This document shows, piece after piece, positions 34,601-44,020 of a stretch of DNA of 64,000 nucleotides. Each line of letters opens with the position of its first letter. The stretch's first letter is position 1. The notes beneath the pieces are model-generated. The model saw only the letters and a program-made list of their open reading frames with translations, did not search any database and was not told the DNA's origin. The stretch is from Tiliqua scincoides (taxonomy: Eukaryota; Chordata; Lepidosauria; Squamata; Scincidae), in contig NC_089830.1 in the NCBI RefSeq assembly GCF_035046505.1, positions 22,396,379 to 22,460,378 of the forward strand, given 5' to 3'. The position numbers were made by a program, and so were the translations under genes.

Positions 34601-37600
34601 CTGCATCAGCAACTTGAACTGCAGGACTCAGGCTGGTGCACCTCCAGACAGCATAGATATAAGAAAAGACAAATGCCGATGTGGTCCAGTACCCTGTTTC
34701 TCCCAGAATCTTTGCAAAGCTCACAAGCAAAAGAGAAACAGACTGTGAGATACAGGAACATAAGAACATAAGAACAGCCCCACTGGATCAGGCCATAGGC
34801 CCATCTAGTCCAGCTTCCTGTATCTCACAGCGGCCCACCAAATGCCCCAGGGAGCACACCAGATAACAAGAGACCTCATCCTGGTGCCCTCCCTTGCATC
34901 TGGCATTCTGACATAACCCATTTCTAAAATCAGGAGGTTGCGCATACACATCATGGCTTGTACCCCATAATGGATTTTTCCTCCAGAAACTTGTCCAATC
35001 CCCTTTTAAAGGCGTCTAGGCTAGACGCCAGCACCACATCCTGTGGCAAGGAGTTCCACAGACCGACCACACGCTGAGTAAAGAAATATTTTCTTTTGTC
35101 TGTCCTAACCCGCCCAACACTCAATTTTAGTGGATGTCCCCTGGTTCTGGTATTATGTGAGAGTGTAAAGAGCATCTCCCTATCCACTCTGTCCATTCCC
35201 TGCATAATTTTGTATGTCTCAATCATGTCCCCCCTCAAGCGTCTCTTTTCTAGGCTGAAGAGGCCCAAACGCCGTAGCCTTTCCTCATAAGGAAGGTGCC
35301 CCAGCCCCGTAATCATCTTAGTCGCTCTCTTTTGCACCTTTTCCATTTCCAGCACATTTCCAGGAAGCTGGACTAGATGGGCCTATGGCCTGATCCAGTG
35401 GGGCTGTTCTTATGACACCCCTACACAAAATTTTTTTAAAAATCAGTTTTTTCTGCATCCCTGACAGAGCCTGATGGGTAGAAATTCAGCAGGCAAAGCT
35501 GGCAGAAAGAGGCAGTGATAGTGCAAGCTTGGCCTGTTGAATTTCAGTCTGCCACACAGTTGTCAAAAACACAGGAACCTTGGAGGAATAAAGAGATGCA
35601 AACCAAAGAAAGCAAGTTGTCCCCTTACACTCCAGGCTGAGGTAGATGGGTGGCGAGTCCTCCCCCATTCCGACATCATTCTCGGCGACGCAGTAAAATG
35701 GCCCAGAGTCCCTCCGCACGTCCATCAGTTTCACCTCTGCGCCAGTGCCCGCTCCGCGCAGCGGTGCCTTGCGTGGCCCAGAGAACCAGCGGTAGCTGAT
35801 GGCGGGGGGTTTTGCCCTGCTGCGACATCGCAAAGTGACATTGTCTCCCTCTTTCAAGACGGAGTTCCCTACCACAGAGACGGCAGCATCCTTTGGGGAA
35901 TCTGAAAGAGACAGTGATAGATGGGGGGGATTCCTGTAAGCCACCCCAATTATCATCCTCAACTATCATGTGCCGAGCATCTAAGCATCTCTCAGAAAGG
36001 TTTGGAGTAGTAAAATGGCCTGGAGAGGGGGCTACTACAGCACATTGATGCTGCTATGCCATTATACACCCAGAGCCAGCATTTTCTCCCTGAGATGTAG
36101 CCAAAACCACAACCTGATGGAACGATGGAAGTAAGCCCTTTCACAGACACTTGCACTGCAACCCTATGCGTGTTTACTCCGAAGTAACACTTACTGAGCC
36201 GACGGAGATGTGCTCTCAAGAAAGCATGTATACAATTGTGTTCTTATTCATGCACCCTTGACAGAATGGAGGAAATGGCCAACTTGAGTGTAAAAGAAAA
36301 CAAGCAAGCTTCTAGTCCTCTTGGAAGCTGGAAAAAACGGTCTTCAAAATTTTATAACTGGTGCCCCTCCATCAACAGACTGTACCTGTTGCATTTTGGC
36401 CTATCAGAGCTGTCCAAGATGCCCAATCACTTTCAGGGCAGAGCAGCTGTCACTGTGGCTGAGAAGAGACCATGCTGAAGTCCCTGTCTCTCCCCACAGA
36501 GTATGATGTTCAGACACTCACATTTGACCTGCAGGTAGATTCCACTGCGAGACTGCTGCTGGTTGGGAAAGATAGCTGTGCACTGGAGGTATCTGCCATC
36601 GTCCTTATGGGAGGGGGTGTAGCTGAGCCCCGACTCCGTCCTCCAGGCTCCCCCTGCCAGGCGTTCGTGGGTCGTCACGACTTGGCCCCCCATGACGTTC
36701 CAGTTGACGGTTGGTGGGGTCAACGGGCATGTGTGCTGGGTGGAGCATGTCACCTGGGTGAGATCACCTTCCGTCAGCGACCCAGGGTTGCTCAGCTCCA
36801 GAGGGTTTGGGGTGTCTAGAAGCAAAAGGAGGGGCAGTGATTGGAAACTTATTGGAGGGAGGGATATGTGGGAGATGCAGGAAGAGGAAGAAAAGAAAGG
36901 GAGTGGTCTCTTGCTGTCTCGTGTGCTACCTGAGGCATGTGGTGGGCCATTGTGAGACACAGGAAGCTGGACTAGATGGGCCTTTGGTCTGATTCAAAGG
37001 GGCTCTTCTTATGTTTTTATGTTCTTAAAGCTGCTTTGTTGAATTTCTGCCTTTCATGCACCCGTTAAAGGACATCCTCAATGAGAATCATGAGAATGAA
37101 TCACACAGTTTATTAATTATTATGATCACAGAACATCCGGTGAGAAGGTATGCTGGTTCCATACTCACCTGAAATCTATCACGTCTCTTTTTAAAAACAC
37201 AGGCTTGTGAGAATTTTTTTTTTTTACCTTCAAAATTTATGGTGGTTTTATATGAATTTGGGGCACTGATTCAAAAAATGGCATCAGTTTTGCCCTATCA
37301 TGTCTACTTTCGAAGATACAGTATAGCCTTGTTAGTAAACTGTTCAAGCGGCTTCTTTGTGAGGAATCCACGGTGAAGGTTTTCTCACGAGGAAGCTGCT
37401 TGAACCGTTCACTAATGAGACTATCCTGTACCTCTGAAACTAGGCATGATAGGGCAAAACTGATGCCATTTTTGGAATCAGCACCCCAAATATACCAGGA
37501 ATAGGTCTAAGACAGCAAAAAGTCAGTTGGCTTGTGGAATGGGGCATTTAAACCAAGTCACTCATCTGATTTTAGAAGGACGTTGCTAACTTTCAAAGCA

Positions 37601-39669
37601 CTGGCTCCCAAACCCAGTGGTGCCATTAGGGTTGGTGTCACGCAGTGCAGTAACTCATGGTGTCACCTCCATGGATCTCTTCCCATTTCCACATAGCCTG
37701 TTTCAGCCCTGGCTCTGCCCCATCTTTGTACTGGTGTCCTTCGAGGAAGGCAGTTCCCCCATGCTAAACCTTGCAGGACTTGGGGTGCGATAAGCCCTCC
37801 AGTGTTGCCTAGTGTGGTCTGTCCTCCCTGCACCCCTGTAGTGACACCACTGTCTTAGCCCACATACAAGGATCAGTCTCACCTGTTACTTCCACCTGGA
37901 CCGTGACGTCATAGAACCGGTGGCTGACCGACTCTGGGTTGATCCACACATAGTAGCGCAAGGCGTCTTCCCTTCGTACATTGCTGATGCTGAGGGTGCA
38001 GTTCCCCGTCTCCAGGTCCCCCAGCACCTCTGTACGCCCCTGATAGTCAGTCAATACTGTGCCTGGGCTTCTACTGTTGTAGATTTCAGGGTAGCCTCGT
38101 GACCGGTATTGATACCAAGCCACACTGAATTTGCCTCCCCAGGAGTCTCGGGCGCCCGGGTAGGTGAAGGAGCATGGAATGACCACACAGGAGCCCTTTA
38201 AGGCTTGAATTTTGCTGGGCAGCTTGGAACTCCAGGCCAAGGAGATGGCACTGTAACAGAGAACTGGAGAAAGAGGGAAGAGTTTTAAACTGAAGCTCAG
38301 ATGTTGGAGAATTGGGGCACTCAGGGCTGAGTGGAGGGAGGGGGGGCAGGCCAAAATCCTGAAGGCCTGGGCCCGCGGCCATGACAAAATGAACTATGCC
38401 AAGCCAGTCTGGTGTAGTGGTTTGGGAGTTGGACTTAGACCTGGAAGATCCAGGTTCAAATCCCTGCTTAGCCTCAAAGCTTTCATCAGTGCAATGTTTG
38501 AGACTCCTGGAGAACCTATGAAAAACCTCAAGGGTTGCTTTCAGCAATCACTAGAAGACTAGGCTCAAACTCATTCCATATAGCAGGCCAAACAGCATTC
38601 AAGTCACCTGCTGAAGGCTGGAAGTGACAACAAGCAAGAAGTGATGTCACTTGGCAGATAGCCAGAAACAAGCACTTGGTTCTCATGTATCAACTCATTA
38701 GGTACAAAAGTCAGACAAGAAAACATGCAATTCTTGATTATATTTTCAAGATATGGGAGAGCCCAATTATCACACTGGGAGAGCCAGTAAATCACTGGCC
38801 CATTTATCACGTGGACGGCCCTTTTAGAAGTGCTGCTTCTGCAATGGTGTCACTTCACAGCTCAGCGGCCGAGAGGTGGTCTGCGAAGTGGCACCTCAGC
38901 AGGAGTGATGGTGCGGAAAGTTTGGTTTCTGCTTCGCCAGCTCTTGGCTGTTGCTGAAATTTCACTTCAACTGCATGATCAGTGCTGGAATGAAGCCGAT
39001 TCTGGGGTGAAGCAACAGCAAAAGAGCAATGTTCAGCCCATCCTAACCTGCCCTGGAGCAGGTAGGCCAGCTGGCCTGTGCTGCATCCAGAGCGAGGTTG
39101 GGGCCGGCTGGCTGGCTGCGGTACAACTCAGGGCAAGGGGAAGTAATTCCTCTTAGCCCAAGTAATGCAGCAGTGGGCCGAATGGGGATACTCAAATCTG
39201 CCCCACCTAAATAGGTGGCGTAGATTTGAGCAAACCAGTGATAGGTTGGGCCACCCTAGAGAGGGGTTAGGATTCAGCCTAAGTGCTGAATTCTGGCAGC
39301 ACTGCCCTCCTGGGCCTAGTCTGCACACCAGCCCACTTTCCCCCCTATTCTACACTCTCCCCACCCTCCTTGAAACCCCATGCCAGCCTGACTCAGCCAA
39401 CCAGGCTTACCTGCCTCGGGTGCAGCGGAGAAGGGATTTGGCCTCCCAACTCCTGTGGTGGCACAAAATGCTTATGGCACTTTTGCAACACCCCCGGGTT
39501 GGCACAAGGGACTTGCGCCAGCCCAAGAGTACCTTTGGATTGCACTTGTTGTCATGTTGTGAATGGGCTGTTTGTTCCCAAGATGGGCTTAGCAGGCACC
39601 AGACCCACAAACATCGAGGAACGTACCTAGGAGAGATACCGATAGGAGATATTTGCTGGAGAGTTTCAT
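31348..39669 (-). CDS. Siglec-family Ig receptor, MAG-like, four Ig domains (551 residues)
   Basis: Seven exons on the minus strand splice in frame with GT/AG borders: 39669-39627, 38263-37883, 36815-36522, 35901-35629, 33531-33238, 32224-32125 and 31618-31348. Exons 1-5 end in phase 1, as Ig-domain genes do. Layout: signal peptide 1-24, V-set domain to about 141, C2 domains at about 142-239, 241-330 and 332-428, transmembrane helix about 433-456, tail to 551. The paired V-set and D2 cysteines (C40 and C171) that join the first two domains in Siglecs are present. QGR, LGDL, NCTL and SNV in D1, and the C-x-C of the last domain, are closest to MAG. MAG has five Ig domains, so one appears missing. 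The tail has Tyr478 (TLYAVD) and Tyr508 (NMYSKS), neither a canonical ITIM. The transmembrane helix has no basic residue for DAP12. Position next to HAMP fits MAG or CD22, but the strand is reversed. The family is secure; orthology is not. Confidence 0.88.
31727..31871 (-). mobile_element. 5S rRNA-derived SINE, single unit
   Basis: It has the same head and tail as the array at 27163 and lies in the last intron of the Siglec-like gene, 109 bp upstream of exon 7. TGCTCTT flanks it on both sides. Confidence 0.88.
32125..32224 (-). CDS. Siglec-like exon 6: transmembrane helix
   Basis: It encodes GDTTLLLIAAGSAVGGLLF and continues to GTVIYKVTKN. The hydrophobic run is followed by basic residues, as expected for a type I protein. 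Confidence 0.88.
33238..33531 (-). CDS. Siglec-like exon 5: membrane-proximal Ig domain
   Basis: It encodes YKPIILPQGNC to TLPTLQA. The NC...TCYCVAEGNPLP arrangement matches the last Ig domain of MAG (ESHC...QCLCVVKSNPEP). Four N-glycosylation sequons are present: NCT, NLT, NSS and NVS. Confidence 0.9.
33633..34220 (-). mobile_element. hAT-type element, family B, long form
   Basis: The ends are CAATGGTTCCCAAACTG and GATTGGGAACCACTG. Flanks CTTTAAAG (33625-33632) and CTTCAAAC (34221-34228) differ at two bases. It lies in Siglec-like intron 4, where MAG would have its fourth Ig domain exon. Confidence 0.8.
34758..35361 (-). mobile_element. CR1/L3-type LINE, 5' truncated
   Basis: The minus strand encodes the end of a CR1-group reverse transcriptase (HLPYEERLRRLGLFSLEKRR, FFTQRVVGLWNSLPQDVV). 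The family 3' tail with repeated TTCTTATGT follows. It is inserted into an older tail of the same family. Confidence 0.88.
35362..35414 (+). mobile_element. CR1/L3 tail interrupted by the element above
   Basis: AGGAAGCTGGACTAGATGGG to CTGTTCTTATG continues a tail whose start (TGTGAGATACAGGA) lies at 34744-34757. CAGGA is present on both sides of the insertion. Confidence 0.7.
35629..35901 (-). CDS. Siglec-like exon 4: Ig domain 3
   Basis: It opens with YSPKDAAVSV, the usual Siglec D2-D3 linker form (Y-x-P-K-x-V). It contains KEGDNVTLRC, the tryptophan of YRWFSG and the DSGPFYC F strand. Confidence 0.9.
36522..36815 (-). CDS. Siglec-like exon 3: Ig domain 2
   Basis: This C2-type domain encodes DTPNPLELSNPGSL to IYLQVK. 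It has the extra cysteine (VTCSTQHTC) that pairs with the V-set domain in Siglecs, and a DDGRYLQC F strand. Confidence 0.9.
36905..37028 (+). mobile_element. CR1/L3 3' tail
   Basis: TCTTGCTGTCTCGTGTGCTACC to CTTCTTATGTTTTTATGTTC lies in Siglec-like intron 2 in antisense to the gene. Confidence 0.8.
37245..37497. repeat. Foldback MITE, copy 2
   Basis: The arms carry AAAATGGCATCAGTTTTGCC and its inverse GGCAAAACTGATGCCATTTT, with GAGGAAGCTGCTTGAACCG near the centre. It is the same family as 30902-31153 and lies in Siglec-like intron 2. Confidence 0.82.
37883..38263 (-). CDS. Siglec-like exon 2: V-set domain
   Basis: It completes the leader and encodes the whole V-set domain (C40, C45 and C103; W25 on the A strand). 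In the F strand, RYYVWIN replaces KYYFRGD of MAG, so Trp121 sits where the sialic-acid-binding Arg118 would be. There is one N-glycosylation sequon, NCT at 102. Confidence 0.92.
38401..38478 (+). mobile_element. Sauria-type SINE head
   Basis: CTGGTGTAGTGGTTTGGGAG and CCAGGTTCAAATCCCTGC are the A and B boxes. The body is missing. It lies in Siglec-like intron 1. Confidence 0.8.
38560..38835 (-). mobile_element. hAT-like fragment, family C
   Basis: AAGTGATGTCACTT, AGAAACAAGCACTTGGTTCT and CTGGGAGAGCC recur in inverse order in the element at 54194-54505. The ends are not clear. Confidence 0.45.
39627..39669 (-). CDS. Siglec-like exon 1: signal peptide start
   Basis: It encodes MKLSSKYLLSVSLL plus one base and has a GTACGT donor. 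Joined to exon 2 it gives a continuous hydrophobic leader that ends before AWSSKLPS. The start codon has no upstream in-frame rival that makes a leader. Confidence 0.8.
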
Positions 39670-40479
39670 GTCGGCAAGTACCTCAGGGGGTGGTGCCCTG
39701 AGAAGGGGGAAGGGGAAGTCCTTCTTCTCTTCTCCTTCATGCACAACCAAGCCTGAAGAGAGCAAAATAGATCCAAGGGTCAAAATCAAACCAAAGCCAA
39801 TAAAGGAAATAAGAGCATGCGATGGCTTTAATTCCAACATGGCTCAATTATCATATGGACAGGGAGAGAACTGGAACTTCCAAATGGTGCCACGTGGCAA
39901 TAGAGTTGCCATTGTTTTTGCTCGATACTGCTCCTGTGCTTTTAACAATGCCTTTGACTTGATCTGCAGACATTAGCAAGGGGTGATGCTTCTCGTCGGG
40001 CCAGGAAAACCTCCCCCTGCTGATTTCTGCTATTCAAAACGCAACAGCAGTCCAAACCTGGTGCGTGTTTTTGTCCACTAGGCACTAGAGAAACTTTAAA
40101 AAAATTATAAAAATGAAGATTCAAGCAAAGGAGAAGACGCCAATCCACGCAACTGGAATCTCTCCAGTGAATCACCTCCCTGCAAGGCTTATCATCTTTC
40201 ATTTTCCAGTCCGATTGAATTCTTAAACTAGGCATGCAGGCGATTCACTGGAGGGATTCCATTTGGAACTTGTGCACAAAACACTTTTTCCACTGCACAA
40301 AATCCAGTGGCCTTTTAGTCATTTTCTGGTGGTCTAGCAGCGCTTCCACTAACTGAAATTCTTTCAGTTAAAGCTCTGGGTATTTTTAAGCCTGCACACT
40401 TGGCTCCAAGTCATGATTGTGACTTTATGTGCAAATCACATATGTGAAAATCACAGAGATCATACATGATTTTTATGTT

Positions 40480-40870
40480 CATGCCTTGCCCTTTCTCCAA
40501 GGAGTTCAGGACTTTGTACATGACTCTTTCCCCTCCTTTTATCCTTGGAAGGATCCTGTGATATAAGGTTAGGCTAAGACAGTGGTTTTCAATCACAGTG
40601 CCATAGCACATTGGGTCTGCAGGTGTGCCACGGGAGTTTGGGGAGTGTCATTTATTAGTAGGGCAGTTGGTGGATATAAGCCCCCTACCAGCAGCATGAC
40701 GCGCCTTGTCAATGGTCAAAAAACTGACGGTGTGCCTTGACCATTTTAGCACTTTGTCAGTGTGCCATGAGATGAAGCAAGGTTGAAAATTGCAGGGCAA
40801 AGAGATACTGGTTTAGGATCACCTAGGAGGCTGAGCAGTGATTTGAATCCAGACCTGGCTCAAATCTCTC
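40480..40870 (-). mobile_element. Sauria-type SINE split by a hAT element
   Basis: The 3' part (CTTTCTCCAAGGAGTTCAGG side) lies before 40580 and the head (GGATTTGAATCCAGACC-like B box) after 40803, in antisense. The gap is filled by the hAT copy at 40580-40795. Confidence 0.7.
40580..40795 (+). mobile_element. hAT-type element inserted in a SINE
   Basis: It starts CAGTGGTTTTCAATCACAG and ends GGTTGAAAATTGCAG. Flanks GGCTAAGA (40572-40579) and GGCAAAGA (40796-40803) differ at one base. Confidence 0.8.
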
Positions 40871-40920
40871 ATGCAAACCTATCTATCACTGCTATATCCT
40901 CTTTTTATATAGCTGCCTTA

Positions 40921-41003
40921 CAGCACAGTCCTATGCACGTCTACTCAGATGTCTACATTCAGTGGGGCTTACTCCCAGGAATGTGTGTATAGGATTGTAG
41001 CAT
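40921..41003. repeat. Palindromic MITE of about 85 bp
   Basis: CACAGTCCTATGCACGTCTAC at the left, GTGGGGCTTACTCCCAGG in the centre and ATAGGATTGTAG at the right match the family at 15641. Confidence 0.7.
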
Positions 41004-41054
41004 TACTTAGTCAGACCATCTCACTTAGTATTGTCTACACTGTGTGACTAACAG

Positions 41055-41397
41055 TTGTTGGCAACCTTCAGTCTTGAAAGACTATGGTATCGCGCTCTGA
41101 ATGGTGGTTCTGGAACAGCGTCTAGTGTGGCTGAAAAGGCCGATTCGGGAGTGACAATCCTTTCCACACTGGGAGCAAGTGCAGTCTGTCCCTGGTCTGT
41201 CTCCCTGGCTACGGGCCTTCCTTCTTTGCCTCTTTGCCTCAGTCTGTTGGCCAAGTGTCTCTTCAAACTGGGAGAGGCCATGCTGCACAGCCTGCCTCCA
41301 AGCGGGCCGCTCAGAGGCCAGGGTTTCCCACCTGTTGAGGTCCACTTCTAAGGCCTTCAGATCCCTCTTGCAGATGACTGCAGACATCTGCATCTGA
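41055..41397 (-). mobile_element. LINE 3' end with C-terminal zinc finger
   Basis: A perfect 10-bp target duplication TGACTAACAG lies at 41045-41054 and 41398-41407. The minus strand encodes the C-terminus of a LINE reverse transcriptase frame (WRQAVQHGLSQFEETLG, then CSQCGKDCHSRIGLFSHTRRC, a C-x2-C-x12-H-x3-C finger). The short 3'UTR ATACCATAGTCTTTCAAGAC follows. It is 5' truncated. The LINE clade is not certain. Confidence 0.88.
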
Positions 41398-41414
41398 CTA
41401 ACAGTAGCTCTCCA

Positions 41415-41520
41415 GGAATTCAGACAAGGAATCTTCCCTTACCTGGGGATGCAGCCAGGAACTGAACCCGAGGCCCCCTGCATGAGAAGCATGTGCTACG
41501 CCACTGAGTCACAGCCCCTT
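41415..41520 (-). mobile_element. tRNA-derived SINE fragment
   Basis: The antisense tRNA-like head has CAGTGGCGTAGCACATGC-like and GGTTCAGTTCCTGG-like boxes. Confidence 0.5.
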
Positions 41521-42022
41521 CCAGATTCAGCCCTGCGAAAGAAGACAGCTCCATGTGAGAATGCAAAAAGTATCACAATTGTGGTTCTTGCAAAAGAGTC
41601 AAAACACGACAGTTTTGCCAATTATTAATTGTGGGGATGTTGAAATATCACCAAGAGGACATAATCTCTGTTCCAAGAAGGATGGCAAGTGTTTGCTGAA
41701 CAGGAGCCAGGTGTTGGAACAGTTTCCAGAAAAGCCTGGGAGCCAGGGAGTTGTCATCGGTGCCCTGTGGAGCTCCAGGATTTCACAAACCTCCTGCAAT
41801 ACAGTTTGGACTGAATCGCCTCTCTCAAATTCAGATGGCTTCTCCCCAACCTCTTGACACAAATCCTCATGTACAGAACAATGGTCTGAGCTTTCATAAT
41901 TTTGGGGCCATAGTGGAGAGCAGGGAAGTTCAGCTCTGGGACCTCTGCAGAAGTGCTCAGCTGCCTTTGAAACTAAAGGACCTAAAAAGCAGCAGCAGGC
42001 AAGCTGAGAAATTTGCCTGGGG

Positions 42023-42378
42023 CAGTGGTTCTCAAACGTTTAGCACCGGGACCCACTTTTTAGAACAAGAATCTGTCAGGACCCACCGGAATGAATGTCA
42101 TGACTGAAAGTGACATCATCAAGCAGGGAAATTTTTAACAATTCTAGACTGCAAATCCTACCCACGCTTACCCAGAAGTAAGTCCCATTTACTGTCATTG
42201 TTAAAAGCATATACATAGTAAATTGTTAAAAATATAGTTCCACAGATGTAGTCATATACCATGGTAGCATCAAGTCTAATATACTATTAAAAACAAAATA
42301 TTGAAATGAATGGGGACCCACCTGAAATTGGCTTGTGACCCACCTAGTGGGTGGCAACCCACAGTTTGAGAAACACTG
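42023..42378 (+). mobile_element. hAT-type element, family B
   Basis: CAGTGGTTCTCAAACG to GTTTGAGAAACACTG, with flanks GCCTGGGG (42015-42022) and GCCTAGGG (42379-42386). Confidence 0.85.
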
Positions 42379-42573
42379 GCCTAGGGGCATATGTGAATAT
42401 CTCTAGGTCATTGTCTTCCCCCAAGAGCTACCTGAGAAACAGTAAGTAGCTCCTGTTACATTATGGCTGTGATCCATGCACAAATTTATCTGCCTGGGAC
42501 TTATCTTTGAGTAAACATGTATAGGCTAGCACAGTGATTGCCCTTGATTGTTTTGTCCTGGGGAAATTTAGAT

Positions 42574-42839
42574 AAGTGGTACCCAAACTTTTTAGCATCA
42601 GGACCCACCTAAAAAAAGTTTCACTTTACTAACCACTCAAGTCTCTGTGGCTATAATGTAATTGGGCAGCAGTGCTCCCCCCCCCCCAGGTAGCAGTTTG
42701 TTTAACCCTAGATGCACATAGCCTAATCTGCCCTGTCAGTTTCACAAACCACCTATCCTACTCTGTCAATTTCACAAACCACCAAAAATTGGGTCATGAC
42801 CCACCAGTGGGTCACAGACCTACAGGTTGGGAACCACTG
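42574..42839 (+). mobile_element. hAT-type element, short form
   Basis: AAGTGGTACCCAAACTTTTT at the left and GGTTGGGAACCACTG at the right are inverse ends. The target duplication is not clear. Confidence 0.65.
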
Positions 42840-42961
42840 ATCAAGTTAGTCACAATTTGCCCCTAGGCAAATTTCTCAGTTTGCTTCCTGCTGAGCTGGA
42901 TGCTGCTTTTTATATATTCTCATCCCATTTTCTATTTAGTATGCATTTGTTTTACTTAGAC

Positions 42962-43326
42962 CAGTGTTTCTCAAACTGTGGGTCAGGACCCACTAGGTGG
43001 GTCACAAGATAATTTCAGGTGGGTCCCCATTCATTTCAATATTTTATTTTTAATATATTAGACTTGATGCTACCATGATATGTGACTGCATTTGGGGGAA
43101 ATATTATAGACCTGTACTTTTAACAAACTACTATGTATATTCTGTTAACAATGATAGTAAAGGAAACTTACTCCTGGGTAAGTATGGGTAGGATTGCAGC
43201 CTAGGATAGTTAAAAATGTTCCTGCCTGATGATGTCACTTCTGGTCATGACATCACTTCCTGCGGGTCCCAACAGATTCTCATTCTGTCCCAGTGGGTCC
43301 CGGTGCTAAATGTGTGAGAACCACTG
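42962..43326 (-). mobile_element. hAT-type element, family B, inverted
   Basis: CAGTGTTTCTCAAACTG to TGTGAGAACCACTG, with perfect 8-bp duplications ACTTAGAC at 42954-42961 and 43327-43334. Confidence 0.9.
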
Positions 43327-43980
43327 ACTTAGACTATTGCAATGTACTCAAAGACTGTGTGATGAAGACTTTGTGAGCTGTGGATCAAGTTACGAGGCAG
43401 AAAAAGTGTCAGGAGAGGGGACAATATAATTAGGAAGGTATGGAAAGTTGATTTTCAATGAACTAATTTGTTCCCCCAATGATTCAATGAGAGAGTGTTA
43501 GGTTTTTTTGGTTTCTATGTTTTTAGTTCTATTGTTAGAATTAATGTTTTGAATGCTTTATTTGATTCTCTTTTTGGTTTTCTTTTTACCTACTATGATA
43601 CTTTGTACATTTATTATGGAGTTTTGTAAGCTGCTTTGGACATTTGCTTCCACATGGGAAAGATGAGAGATAAATTTCTCAAATGCACACAGCACCATCT
43701 CTTTACAGAAGAGCCTGGTGGACTGGAAAGTTAGTTTCAAATGGTCTTGAGCCAGTGGCATCCCCACTGAAGCAAGGAAGGGACAATGTCTCAGAGGAGG
43801 CAAACTGAGTCACACATGTTACATTTCTGAAAGAAAAAAGTATGCTTCCATCCTGGAAATAATCAGAAGTGAGCCCATGAGAAACAGCTATCTAATTTAG
43901 AAAGACACTCTGAGTATGCGAAGAGTTCTTTCTTTCAAGTGACCACAGGGATCCAGTAGCAGAAGAGCAAGCTACTTGAT

Positions 43981-43981
<1 letters not shown>

Positions 43982-44019
<38 letters not shown>

Positions 44020-44020
44020 C
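43982..44020. repeat. (GT)n microsatellite
   Basis: About 15 GT units followed by GCGCGC. The surrounding 43.34-45.64 kb shows no gene. Confidence 0.92.

Noticed and set aside
39165-39701. Plus-strand open frame of 178 residues
   Set aside because: It is antisense to the Siglec-like leader exon and intron, has no known domain, and is GC-rich.
41599-41862. Minus-strand open frame of 87 residues
   Set aside because: It is protein-like in composition but has no recognised domain, splice context or conservation evidence.
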